A stretch of DNA of 64,000 bases from Coriaria nepalensis (lineage: Eukaryota; Streptophyta; Magnoliopsida; Cucurbitales; Coriariaceae), in contig CP114484.1 in assembly GCA_027186245.1 (NCBI GenBank), forward strand, positions 818,501 through 882,500, given 5' to 3'. The notes under the pieces are model-generated. The model ran no database searches. It saw nothing but the letters and a program-made list of their open reading frames with translations, and was not told where the DNA came from. The translations under genes were made by a program, and so were the position numbers. Positions 29,418 to 41,265 of this stretch are shown one piece after another. Within the stretch, counting starts at the first letter, position 1; each line of letters opens with the position of its first letter.

Positions 29418-29591
29418 TCACTTCATCTTGGCCTCTGTCAACAGAACGTGGCGATTAACCCTTGGATCGTACTTCCTAAATTCGAGCTTCTCTGTATTCT
29501 TGGTTGGCTTCCTCTTCACATAGAAGAATCCAGTCCCGGCAGCTGAAACAAGACGGATAAACATTGTAGCCTTCTTCTTCTTGTCACCCAT
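29418..29591 (-). CDS. RPL33: Ribosomal protein bL33 (organellar type)
   Basis: A 57-codon intronless frame from ATG at 29591 to TGA at 29418. It reads [19 protein letters not shown], then [28 protein letters not shown] and the end TEAKMK. This is the compact bacterial-type L33 with the YVKRK and YDPRVNRHV blocks. It is a component of the 50S-type large subunit near the tRNA exit site; the nuclear 57-59 residue form is generally assigned to mitochondria. The four-cysteine zinc form is absent, as expected. It is collinear with Arabidopsis At5g18790 (from memory). Upstream (30151-30159) is a telo-box AAACCCTAA typical of ribosomal protein gene leaders, so a leader intron between about 29600 and 30100 is likely. 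Confidence 0.95.
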   Translation of the reverse strand: MGDKKKKATMFIRLVSAAGTGFFYVKRKPTKNTEKLEFRKYDPRVNRHVLLTEAKMK

Positions 29592-30390
29592 TTTTTCCTG
29601 AATTCATCAGAGAACAGAACATATCATGTTCCTTGCTTCACATAACAAGTAATACCCAAATTACAGCATGAACATGATGAAATTACATATTTTTCATGAT
29701 AAGCTTACGGAAGTGTAAAAGAAAAAATCTTCATCCAGAAACAAAGTATATAAGCTACAAAACCTTAATCGATGACTAGACAGTGTTCAAACATATCAAA
29801 GAAGTCCTTCAGTTCCAGATGGGTCAGGACGATTTGCCAGTCCTGAGTCTAGAACAAAGCAGAGACGATACAGAATGTTGTACAGCAAAATAAGCGAAGC
29901 AAAAGATGATACCTGAATCTTCACATCAAGTATAAGGAAAATAAATTGTGCTAAAAGAGAAAAATGGCGAAGAAGCTAGAACTGAGATGTTGAAAAGGAA
30001 GCATAAAAATCTAACCTTTAATATGGAAAACGAAAACGAACACGAAACAGAGCAACAGAAATGGAAAAAGCTTTCTGCCCAACGTACTGTAAGATCTGGG
30101 TGAAATGCAGCAGCAAAACTCCTAGAGATGCGTAGGATGAAGAAATGCAGAAACCCTAACCAAGGAAGGAATTGACTTGAAAGGACGTAAATGCCCTTGT
30201 AAATTCCGTAGACTCACGTTCCGAGTGCTTTCGCTTCGCTCGTAAAACCGAAAATGAAGTGCCCTAACTGAACTTCAAGTTCAATCTATGAATTTGAACA
30301 ATCTCATCTCTCATGTGAAAACAATTCACTGAATTCTTCACTGTACTCTGATATTTTTCTATGAAAATGTGAAAGTTCGGATTTCAAACC
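29592..30390. other. L33 leader and promoter; upstream of the NDUFA8 relic
   Basis: No coding sequence except the L33 leader. Probably contains a 5' UTR intron of L33 (purine/pyrimidine-rich with candidate splice signals). Transcription would run leftwards from about 30150. Confidence 0.45.
30151..30159. promoter_or_regulatory. Telo-box of the L33 gene
   Basis: AAACCCTAA, the plant interstitial telomere motif found close to transcription starts of ribosomal protein and other translation genes. It lies about 560 bases upstream of the L33 start codon. Confidence 0.5.
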
Positions 30391-30702
30391 GCAAGCGCTG
30401 TGACAGTAGGCAGAGATCCGATAGCTTCATCGGCAGTGCTGACGGCTAGGCCAGCAAGTCACTCGCTGCGTCCTCACGCTGTAAAGCAAGATATCAATTA
30501 CTTGAGGCGAATTTTTACTTGTTCCTTCTTTGAATAAGTGTGAAGTATGGGGTAGCTTCTCTGAGCAGGCTTAAAGAACTGCATGAGAGGTTGCAAGAAG
30601 GAGATGGATGCTTACGTAGCTTGCATCTATTACAACACAAACGAGTATAACTTGCGCCGCAGAGACCAGCAAGCATTCGAGGAAGTTTGACCATTGGAAT
30701 GA
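30391..30702 (+). pseudogene. NDUFA8-like (complex I 19-kDa, CHCH) relic
   Basis: Two decayed stretches of a plant NADH dehydrogenase subunit NDUFA8 gene can be read. The first (30391 on) is ASAVTVGRDPIASSAVLTA, the N terminus, but the codon before it is ACC, not ATG. The middle of the protein, with its first cysteine pair, cannot be found. The second stretch starts LSRLKELHER, then an extra T at about 30591 shifts the frame, and the +1 frame continues CKKEMDAYVACIYYNTNEY, the first twin cysteine motif. The two following cysteines are lost: one is CGC (Arg), the other TGA at 30688-30690, after which PLE and the ancestral stop (30700-30702) still follow. NDUFA8 is an intermembrane-space part of complex I. 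Its position between L33 and SCL28 equals that of At5g18800 in Arabidopsis (from memory), so this is a gene that died in place. Confidence 0.85.
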
Positions 30703-31149
30703 ACTACAATTCAATGCTCGCAGGCAGTAGATCGCATCTGTACTATTCGGTAATGGTGCCCGGCATATAAGATTTGACAACTAAAACGTAAAAGATGTGC
30801 ATTCCACTCCAGTAAGATTTGACAATGGCATACCCTTTTGTCTTCATTTACTTATTTTGACAATGGCATTCAGCTTCAGTAAGATTTGAAAACATTTGTC
30901 CCACTCCAAACAAAAGTTTAAGAACCAAAATCACAGAAAAGTGCAGATAACAACAAGATTAACAGCAAACCTAACCAAAAAACAGTCGACATTTCTTTCT
31001 AAGAGCCAATTGCCCTCCCCTTAGTTTGTCATATAAAAGTGTTCTAAACATAGAAGCAGCAATTAAGTACTTATCTACCTACTTTCACAACCATTAAACT
31101 GAGAACCATCTTTATCTCGCACCAATGGTGACAATAGCAGTGCCATCCA
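30703..31149. other. Non-coding between the NDUFA8 relic and SCL28
   Basis: Holds the 3' UTR of SCL28 (minus strand). Short repeats of a TAAGATTTGACAATGG-type segment occur around 30774-30862, with three loose copies of AGTAAGATTTGA(C/A)AA. No coding exon. Confidence 0.45.
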
Positions 31150-33893
31150 TCAACGAGGACTGCAGATAATTAAGATTTAAAGGCATTAAAAGTATAATGA
31201 TAGAGATTTCTCATACATATAGTCCAATGCAAATTAGATCCTTACCTGTAGGATTGTGACTGACCATTACACCTTGGACTCCTTGACCTGGTGGGGGGTT
31301 GTAAGGCTCTCTCTTCATATGGACTCTGACCATTCTCCCTTGGACTGGGGGACCTTCTGTAACTCTTCTCATTTAGTGAAGGGGGTCTTGAAATTGATCT
31401 AGATCGAACAGGAGAGCGAGAATCATCCCTAGCACCCCGGTCCCTGTCTCGAATGACAAATTAGAGACGCATCAAAGACATGCTAGATCAATGAAGTGAA
31501 CATTTGAATGGATCCAAACATAAGTAGGGAAAGAAAGCAACACCATTTCTTGAAAGAGAAACCTCTTGCAATATGTAGTCTCATGAAGCCCAAAAGTAAA
31601 GTTAGCAGAAATTTAATTGTTACCAATTGAATCACACATTGATTTAAGATGAGGATCTACTTACATGATTCTTGAAATCTAATTAGTCGAAACATTTTTA
31701 CCTGCACCTTTTTCAGGTTTCCGAACATATAATGACAAGTAGATCCAAACACTGGCAATTATGCTCAATACAAAACTGGTTGATCAGCATCTGACAAGTT
31801 CATAGCTTTCTTTGTCAAACCTTATGGGGACCTCTTATTATCTTTTCTTTGAATGTCCCCATATCTTTTCTTGAAGATGTTTCTTTCTTTGGCCAACTAT
31901 AAGCTTTATTCTTTCTTAACTGGATGGTATATGCAAAACAAGATATCAAACTTAACAGTCTTATTATCGACGTATTACTCAAGAATTTATAAAAGAGGGA
32001 AAAATTCGAACTCTACTGATTCTGATAATTTCTTACTCCATGCTTAGCTAATGGTATCAAGCGTCGAAAACCAAATGGAAACAGCTGGAAAACTCCAGGC
32101 AATTTGTAGAGAATTTAATTGGTAAAGATGATATTATAGATAATACTGGAAGAAAGCTAATTAAGTTGTCCATCACTTTACGATCCCTTTTCTCGTTAAA
32201 CTTTTTTAATCCACAACTCTTTAGATTCTTCCTTTTCACTTTATATCTGCATAAACAAGGTCATCAGCAGATCCTATAGGGTGTGTTGGAAAGCATGGTA
32301 GAATGTTTTTGAAACTTCCAACGAGAAAGAAAATAGATAATCAGATGGGTCATGCTATAATTTCACAGATATGTGTCATTACATCAAAAGAGGCAAGGCA
32401 TACCTCATAACATTAAATATAGACTTCAAAGACTCCTAATCAACAAGGATAAGAAATAAGGGGAATGAAGCAACAGTATCAATAATTCCCAAAAGAGGGT
32501 GGAATGAGTGCAAAAGGTAAGACACAAACCTTGAATAATGCCTGGCTGGTGAAGGCGACCGTGAGTTAGCTGCAGCCACCGGGGAAAGGAGAGAGTTCAA
32601 GTAGAAATATTGAAAATGACAATACAACGCCTTTAACATTTCTAGAATTTTAATTCAAATTTCAAATTGACAAGAATTATAATACGATGTCTGAAATATG
32701 ATTATCAAACCAAGGCAAGATATGAAACTGACAATGATAGCGGTGTCTTGGAGAACTTGGGGAAGTTCTCCTGCGGTGGCCTCTCTCAGAACGGTTGCTA
32801 TTAGATAAGAAGCCAAAGAAAAAAAAGCAAAACTTTTATTCCAGCATTATATATATACACAAATATACAATATTGTTTCTTAAATATTGTTTCTTAAAAA
32901 TGAGTTAAAAAGAAGAAAAAAACAGGGTGTCTGCTGCTGGGGGTAAAGTACTGTATCATTGTACCTTGTGCGAGTAGTCACTTGCATTTCTTGGGGAGTT
33001 TTCCTGTTCTCCTCAGCAAACACAATCCTTATTTCACGTCCACCAATTACTGTATGGTTCAGCTGTTGTTTTGCTTCAGCTGCATCTTCACCATAACGGA
33101 ACTTGACAAATCCAAAACCACGTGGCTCTCTACAAAAATTGTGTAAGAAGCATAATATGAAACAAGTTAGTAAAAGCAGAATGAATAATTAATGGCAATA
33201 AATTAATGATTGAATGTACAAGCATCTTACAGAACTGAGGTAATAATAGAAGGATACAAAAATACTGAATTAAGATATGGAATTGCGAGAAAGGTAACTT
33301 CAGCCAAAAGAAAGGCAAAGCATACCCAGTGTAGTAATTCTTTGGTAGATACACATCCTTCACAGGACCATAACGCTCAAATGGGATCCTGAGATCTTCT
33401 GGCCTACACAGTATTAAACATAACACCCTTTACATTTTTAGAAGACACATCACAAAAATAGAGGATTTTGATCATAGATATATACATATATATGAAAGAA
33501 CTTTTCCAAACGAAATTCATACATATTCAACTCTACCCAATTATCTGTCACTAAAGCTCGAAATGCCTAAAAAAAAGACACCCAACCGTGATACGTACCG
33601 ACTAAGTATACAGCCCGGGGAATTATATCGATAATAGCAAACTGTGTCAAACGACGAAATAGAAAAATCGGAAATAATTAGACAAATTGAAAAACAAGAA
33701 AAGAATACCTAGCGTCCAGGGGAAGATTGCGGACCAGTAAGCCAGAAGGAGCAGGGGATCGGCGGTCCCTGTAAGACCTACTTTCACGATCGCGGTCGCG
33801 AGGTTCGTCGTCATATCTTTTCCGTCCCCGCGGTGGCGTCCTGCTGCGCCGGCGAGGGCTGTAGCTCCTACTCCGGCTTCGGTACCTAGACAT
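31150..33893 (-). CDS. SCL28: SR-type splicing factor SCL28
   Basis: Seven exons: 33893-33709, 33403-33326, 33129-32965, 32797-32733, 32569-32530, 31443-31246, 31159-31150, giving 246 residues. The N terminus is an Arg/Ser-rich extension (MSRYRSRSRSYSPRRRSR). The single RRM runs from about residue 51, with RNP2 LLVRNL and RNP1 RGFGFVKF, plus EDLRIPFERYGPVKD and the VFAEENRKTPQEM end typical of SC35-like proteins. The C-terminal part is RS-rich and would be phosphorylated by SRPK/CLK kinases. The protein acts in the nucleus in splice-site choice; Arabidopsis SCL28 affects cell-cycle and cell-size control. The last coding exon has only ten bases. The long intron between exons 5 and 6 (about 1.1 kb) and weak small exons make alternative splicing likely. 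Collinear with At5g18810 (from memory). Confidence 0.9.
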
Positions 33894-34790
33894 AATTTCG
33901 GATTTCCTCTCTTTCTTCGCACTCTAACACAGCTATGGAAATTTTACGAAAAAGGGAGAAGGACACAAAAACCCTAAACCTAGCAGTGAGATGAAAAGGC
34001 GCGCGCTCTCACTGCGTTTTCGAAAGTTCGGCCTTTTTGGAGGGAGAGCGAGGAAGGAAAAAGGCGGCGAGTCCAAAAGCCTTTCTAGTTATCTCTACAA
34101 ACGTCCGAGCGGCTCCCTTACTAGTTGGAGTGTTTGGTTATGAGAATTACTGTGTCCTTCAAATGGATAAGAATAACGAGGAGTAATTCCTCCTCGGCAT
34201 ATAATTTAATGTAATTGTAGTTATGAACTTATTTATGAATCTTAGGAAGAAAATTATTCATATGATTCACGCTAGAATGCATGTATCAACACTAATAATC
34301 GATTCACATATATCAATTATTTAAAAGTATGTTACAAAGGAAATTTACTTACAAGTATATATTATAAGTAAATTTGTAATTTTTCCAAATTCTTCGCATA
34401 AAACAAATACTACAAGCGTACCAATAGTTTGGCGACATTTCATCACTCGACTAAATTATTCCCATCGGCCATCGCTACACTCGCGTCATTAAAACGCGGC
34501 CCCCACCATTACTGGATCTTTGCCACGTCGCCGCAGTACTAGCGCGTGTCTCACATTCGCCTGGAAAAAAGTGTGCAGATTTCTTTCTGTTGCAACTTTC
34601 GACAGCTATTTTTTTGATAAAAATAAGAATTAAATTTTATTTTTTGGGGCTTTATCAATCGAAAAGTCAAGAACTACCCTCCACCAAAACCACCCGCCAC
34701 GACCTTCCCTTTTACGCCACCCTTCCTTTCTAACCACCATAGCCAACTAACTAGGGTTAAGCTTCCCATAATTTAGGGGTCTCCATCGCA
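33894..34790. other. Divergent promoter region of SCL28 and SPL7
   Basis: About 900 bases between two divergent genes; no coding sequence. AT-rich centre (34200-34400) flanked by GC-richer leaders. No clear TATA box for either gene. Confidence 0.5.
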
Positions 34791-37700
34791 ATGGAACCTG
34801 CTCCGCCTACATCGCGTCAATCGCCGCTACATCCAGACTGCGGCGATTACTTACCTAAGGTTTCAGAAATGAATGTTCACGAATTAGTGACCGATGACCC
34901 GTCATTAGCTCTATGGGACTTGGACCTCCTGGACTTCACCGTAGATGATCACTTCTCTCTGTCTCTACAACCTGACGACTCGCCAACTATCGCTCCTCAG
35001 CTTGAGATTCCAGTAGAAACATCGAGCTCGGATCGGATTCGGAAACGGGACCCGAGATTGACTTGCTCCAATTACATAGCTGGTCGTGTTCCTTGTGCCT
35101 GTCCGGAGCTTGATCGGATGCTTGCTGAGGAAGAAGGCGCCCATGGGAACAAGCGACCCAGGACGGCTAGGTCCACGCATGGAAAGGCTATATGCCAGGT
35201 TCCAGGATGTGAGGCTGATATCAGAGAGCTCAAAGGATATCATCGACGGCACAGGGTTTGTCTGCGTTGTGCAAATGCGACTGCAGTTCTAGTCAATGGA
35301 GATAGTCAAAGATATTGCCAACAGTGTGGAAAGTAAGCACAATTTCGTGGGCTCTTTCATTTACTTTTTCAGTTAAATTCATTGTTTAATTTTCATATTA
35401 AATGGGACTAGCTACTGTCAGATCTCATTTAATGAATTTATATGGCATTTATCACGAATCTTCTGTTTCCTTTATGCTTTAATTCATTAGAACTTTTGAA
35501 GGTAGATTCGAGTGTTGCTTTGTGTTAGTCATTTTACTTTCTCTTTTAAATCTGTTCATTTTCAGTCAGAGGAAATACTTTTAAAAAATATTGCTGCCCC
35601 AGCCCATACTCTCTGCTCAACATTTACAGTGTACGCCAATCGCTTGTCAGGTTTCACGTTTTGTCAGATTTTGATGAAGGAAAGCGGAGTTGTAGAAGGA
35701 AATTAGAGCGGCACAACAACCGGCGTCGAAGGAAGCCTAATGATTCAGTAGTTGCAGTGGAAAACGAATCTGAAGTGTGCATTCAGGATGAAGATTTCAT
35801 TTCTGACCCTGACCCAGGGAAAGGTATCTGGGTTTTTATGTTTTTGCGCTTTCTTTATCACATACTAATTTTTGGTGCTCTGTTTTTTCAGTGACAGAAA
35901 GTTGTTATTGTTTTTATAAATGGGTTTCTTACAAGCGTATTATGATTTTATGTTGTATTGGTACAGATCATTCATCTCTAATCAGCCAAATAGATGAGAA
36001 AGAAGCATTGTTAGAGGCCGAAGGAGCACCTACCACCCTTCCCTCAGTTCCTGAGTCCCATGACATTCATTGTTACAGTGGCAAATCATTTGGGGCTTCA
36101 GATGGAAACCAAGTGGATGGAATCAAAGATAATTCTAAACATTCACTTTCTCCATCGTCCTGTGTCAATAGGAGTGGTTATTCAACTATGGTAGGTACCC
36201 AATGGAAGATTCCTGTATTTCCTTATCATTTTCAGGTTATCTGAGGATATATGATGATTCTGAATTTCATTGTAGTGCCCGACAGGTCGAATATCGTTCA
36301 AGCTTTATGATTGGAATCCTGCGGAGTTTCCTAGAAGACTTCGGCACCAAGTATTTTAAGCGTTATTATTACAGTTTAGTATTTGGAGTTGAATAAGTTC
36401 TCTACATCCGTGTATGTAAAAAATTTCTCAACACAGCGTGAAATGTCTTGCAGATATTCCAGTGGTTGGCCAGTATGCCAGTTGAGTTGGAGGGATATAT
36501 TCGTCCTGGCTGTATAATCCTGACTACATTTATTGCCATGCCAAAGTCTATGTGGGTGAAGGTAATGGTTTAATTGATGTGTTCGTATATGGTGTATACT
36601 ATAGGGTAGATTACAAATGTTTACCAATATTTTTGGAAGTATTCTGGGTATTTTGTGTCCAATTCTAACTGCTGTTGAATATTTATGTTAAGCACAATGA
36701 TTTACAAGTTTCATGTGACTCCACGCATATGTTGCTCATGTATTATGTTTTCTATACATTTAACATTTAATTGATATATGAGTTTCTAGCTGAATTTCAT
36801 TTCTTTACTTGATTTTTTCCCATAACTAGTTACTTGAAGATCCTGTAGCACATGTTCATGACTTTGTTGTTACACCTGGAAGGATGCTGTGTGGGAGGGG
36901 CACAATGTTTGTTTATCTGAACAACATGATATTCCGTGTTATTGAAGGTTTGTCAATACCCACATGTCATGTAGCGTACTTTGAATCTAAGTTGTTGAAG
37001 TCTTGAATCCAGAATTGTGGGCAAATATGGGTTTTTGAGACTCTTGAGCCTTATCTATTAGCATGTGGTATATTTGCTATCCTGGTAAAGCTCACTAACT
37101 TCTGGAAATTGGGCACATCTTTCAACCTGTTGCTCTTCTAATTATTATTCTTTGATTCGTGTAAAATTAACTTTTCTTGGCTTGTTGGTTGCTATCTACC
37201 ATTCCTAGTTTTCAATTGAAATCATTATTTTTGTAGATAGATGGCTGTACTATTACAGATTGATCATTGGTTTCTAATTTTGCATGTTTGATGCTTCAAG
37301 TTTTGACTTGCTTCGTTCAAGTTGCAGGTGGAGCTTCTGTGACTGAAGTCAAGGTGGAAGTAAACTCTCCAAGACTTCACTATGTGCATCCTATGTGCTT
37401 CGAGGCTGGAAAGCCCATGGAGTTTGTTGCTTGTGGAAGTAATTTGGAACAACCCAAACTTCGGTATTCCATCGTTAACCATTCTAGAACTCCTTTAGTG
37501 TCCAAATTAGTTTCCATGTCTATTATGATGACATACGGACATTATTGCAGGTTTCTTGTATCGTTTTCTGGGAAGTATCTGGCGTACGATTATTGTGTTA
37601 CCTGTCCAAATGAGGAGGCTATGTGTAGTGTCGACGGCCAGTTATACAAGATATTTATTCCCTTTACTGAACCCAATGTCGTTGGTCCTATGTTTATTGA

Positions 37701-38898
37701 GGTATGTATCCCGTTATAATCTTTCATATTTATAGTTCAGGTATCATATGGCCTTATCTGCTTAACAGTGATGAAACATGCCAACCTTTTGAGTGGTGAT
37801 GTGGAATTGAATAAAATGGTACCCAGAATTATAACATTGCTTGGCTGATTGTTCTTGAGAATTTATTTCTGCATTCTCCTCAATTATGTTTTTGTAAATC
37901 TATGTTGTAGGTGGAGAACCAGTCAGGATTGTCAAACTTTATCCCTTTACTTATTGGAAATAAAGAAACTTGTTCTGAGATGAAGAAACTGCAGGAGAGA
38001 CTTGATATTTCTCTGTTCCCAGAAGCTATTGGTCTTTCACCTAAGTCGTGCGAGTTTCTTACACTAAGACAAAAGGCATATACGGAGCTTATCACCGATG
38101 TATCATGGGTACTTAAGAAGCCTGCATCAGATTATGTTCACTGTATTACGAGTGTTTCACAGATTCAAAGATTCACTTTTTTGTTGAAATTTCTGATCTC
38201 CAATGAGTCTACCTTCATCTTAGAGAAAGTTTTTGAATATCTGAAGATTCTGATGAAAAATGTGGACCTAAATCGTGCAGAAATTGGCTGTACTGATACT
38301 GATATAAAGCAATTTCTGAAATATGTGGAGTGTGCTAGAGAAGTTCTTCATCTAAATCTTCAGAAAAATGGAGGTTCAATGCGGCACTTGGGACATTCTG
38401 AATCTAAAAGGGACTGGAATTCTCAAAGCGCCTCGAATACCGAATTGGTTTTAGCTGCTTCAGTCACTAGACTTGTGAGTCCACCCATCGTCATATTCTC
38501 CTGTATTAGCTTTTGCAGTTGAACAAAAGAACTCCCATTGAGAATAATTGTTGGTTAGCTGGAATATATGTTATTACCTCTTATATTTTGTATATGACAT
38601 GCAGGATTTGGAGGCAAAAGGAAATTTCGAAAAAATGGGAGATTCAGGAATAATTGACGATAGTGAAACTGTTCCACTTACAAATACAGATGTTGTCATG
38701 GATATGACTGTTCCTCCGGAATGGTCAGGAAAATCATGTAGCCATATCTTTTCCAGGAAATCCTTGAGACCTCGTACTACTTTGTTTTCAATTGCCTTTG
38801 TCGTCGTTTGTTTTGCAATATGTTCAGTCCTCCTCCACCCTCGAAAGGTTGGTCAATTGGCAGTCTCAATTCGCAGGTGCCTATTTGACATTTATTAG
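34791..38898 (+). CDS. SPL7: SQUAMOSA promoter-binding-like protein 7, copper regulator
   Basis: Ten exons: 34791-35332, 35651-35823, 35967-36190, 36276-36350, 36454-36561, 36830-36947, 37328-37463, 37551-37701, 37911-38474, 38605-38898, giving 794 residues. The SBP DNA-binding domain (residues about 135-210) has the zinc ligands from CQVPGC through HRRHRVC and YCQQCGKFH and the basic end [18 protein letters not shown], split by intron 1 at the usual place. It binds GTAC cores. A long conserved C-terminal region follows, then one membrane-like segment ([17 protein letters not shown]) before the end. SPL7 is the plant master switch of copper deficiency, turning on copper transporters and miR398. 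Intron 7 (37464-37550, 87 bases) has no stop and keeps frame, so an 823-residue isoform is possible; I took the spliced form because the homologous block runs directly from PKLR to FLVSF. Collinear with At5g18830 (from memory). Confidence 0.93.
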
Positions 38899-41265
38899 AT
38901 GTTAAAAAAATTATAACGGGGAAAGGAAACAACAAATCAGTCAACCTTCTAATCTATATACATATTTGTTGTACACTCCGTTTAGATTAGAAAACCTCCA
39001 GTGCTGTAAGAAAGCTTAATGGTTCATGCTGTATTGCCTTTCCCTTGGAATTATTTTATGCTGATTTTGGATTACACAAAAGTGGTCAAGTCAAAGCTCC
39101 CAATTGGCTTGTCTTTGTAAGGGTGCTGGTTTCAATTGTGACCTTCCAGCAGTATGTTTTTTTCATTCAGCAAATGGTGTCTTCTACTAGTGTTGGTGTA
39201 AAAAAGGCTTGAGCTCGATCAAATACCATTTTTCTACATTTGTTCCTGAGCTTCATTTTAATGGGATAGAATCGACTATGAAGATCCCCTTTATGGTTTC
39301 TGGGTATTATAGTATCCACTCATTCCTCAGAGTAGGCATCCTCTCACTTGCTGACAGGTATAGTCTACAGAACTTGATCCTAGTTCTTGAGTTGCAGTAG
39401 GTATGCATTTGGTGCTACCCCTAGAAACCTTGATTTTTCTTTTTCCTATTACTTTGTAATCAAAAGTATTCCTGTGAAAATGTGAAAATCAATAAGCTAT
39501 GCCCGATTTCAGATGGATCGAATGTTCATGAATGCTTGAACATTGATCTTGTTATTATTATTGCTGTTACTTTGTTAGTACAGAAATAGTAAGAATGTCT
39601 ATGTTAACTGCAAATTTCGATTGCCTTAGTTAATCCTATGAATCACTCTCATACTACCTAACTATTCTAATCTTACCTACCAATCGTATAATGGTAGAAT
39701 GCTCCACTCTCTCTTTCACCATTTTCAGGTACTAACTTAGAGATAGAAATGGCATTGGAATTATTTAGTAGAAATAAAATGAATAAATTATTTTATATTA
39801 TTATTTAATTTGAAAGAACGATAAAATAAAAATAAATATTGATTCTCATTTTTAAAAAAAAGTAATTCTTATCCAATTTTTTATTTTTTTCTATATAATT
39901 ATTTTCTTTGAATAATATTGACCAAAATTCCAGCTCAAAATCCACAACATCAATTATCTTTTCTTTGTTTTTCAGAAATAAAGAACTATAAATTTAGCAT
40001 ATTTGAGGGTTACGTGGTATGCATGCATGCATGTATTCACGTAAATATCTTCTATGAAGGAAGGACAAGGATTCGTATAATTAGCTCTCATGCATTCCAC
40101 ATGAAGAACTATTTGTCGTTCTCAGTCACGATAATTTTATTGTTTTATTTGTTTACTTTTTTCTTTGTTTTTGTTGGCAATAATCTCAATTCTCGATAAA
40201 TTACCCTCTTGATTTCTTTCTAAAACTAGGATTCGACTACAACTAGTCTAGGGTCTACTCTCGATAATCATAGTCTAGTGTCGTTATTTCATGATTGACC
40301 TCTTATCCTAGTGTCGGTTGTGTGAATGAATGTCGTTCACCGAAGAAAGATGGGGCGACAAGTAGCACCATCAACTTGCTTAGGTCATGCTCTAATTTTG
40401 GAAGAAGCAAATTCATGCTCTTACTCTCATTCCCGTTCAACCAACCAACCATGGTCATCAACTCATGTAGGGTCCTGTTTTCCAATTAGTAGGGACCTGT
40501 TTCGAAGGGTAAGGGACCATTGATTATTGCTTTGTACTCTTTTTAATATATTCGCTTCTTTCCTCTCTTTTTCCTTTAACTTTTTTCTTAAATTTCATAG
40601 TAACGTCCCATCTTTAAATTATATAAAAAAAAAAAACTGCATTAGTGGAGTTGAAATATAAAGAAATTAGGTACGGAAACAGCTGGAGGGGGGAGCAAGT
40701 GGCAACTTTGCCTGATCAAAATGACGAGGCTTTTATATTCAAGAGAGAGGAAAGAAGGAGGAAGTAACACCGGCCATTCAAACGCCGTCTGCCATAACTA
40801 GCGTCAGGTAAGTTACATGTAATAACAGCTTAAAAACAAGAGCCACCAAACTGATAATTTTAACGGTTCCTGTCAAAACAAACTGAGTAGGTCCCACGTA
40901 ATACCTCTAGAGGGGCCCATAGGAAATGGAAATACGCAACTTGTGCTTCCACTCAAAACTGGTGGGCGCTCTCTCTCCACACGATTTTCTCGCTCCTCGT
41001 CCCTATATATCCACAGCTTCAAATTACTCTCGCAAAGCAGAGGACAATAAAAGGAAAAAAAAAAAAAACTTGAGATAACCAAATCAACCTGTTCTTCCCT
41101 ACAGTGCTTCCATTGTAATGAAGAAGAGGGTGGTGAAGTGAAGAGCTCAAGTTTTTTTTCTTTTTTAATGGATAAATATGTACGCCTTTAGATTACATTT
41201 CTGTTTTCCGTACTCTTTTGTTAATTTTAGTTTTCAATTTGTTAGAGATCTGAATTCTGAGATCC
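38899..41265. other. Intergenic, SPL7 3' region and promoter of the next gene
   Basis: Contains the SPL7 3' UTR and AT-rich DNA. No reliable exon found on either strand. Near 41060-41250 lies the pyrimidine-rich leader of the next gene. Confidence 0.5.

Noticed and set aside
30391..30702. NDUFA8 relic as a processed (reverse-transcribed) copy
   Set aside because: It lies in the expected collinear position and non-coding DNA separates the two fragments; decay of the original gene is simpler.
37464..37550. Counting this stretch as constitutive SPL7 coding sequence
   Set aside because: It has GT..AG borders, and the protein block on either side ([15 protein letters not shown]) is continuous in the family.
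39918..40523. Short frames between SPL7 and the PNRC-like gene
   Set aside because: Low-complexity or unrecognisable, on both strands at once, without splice or leader context.
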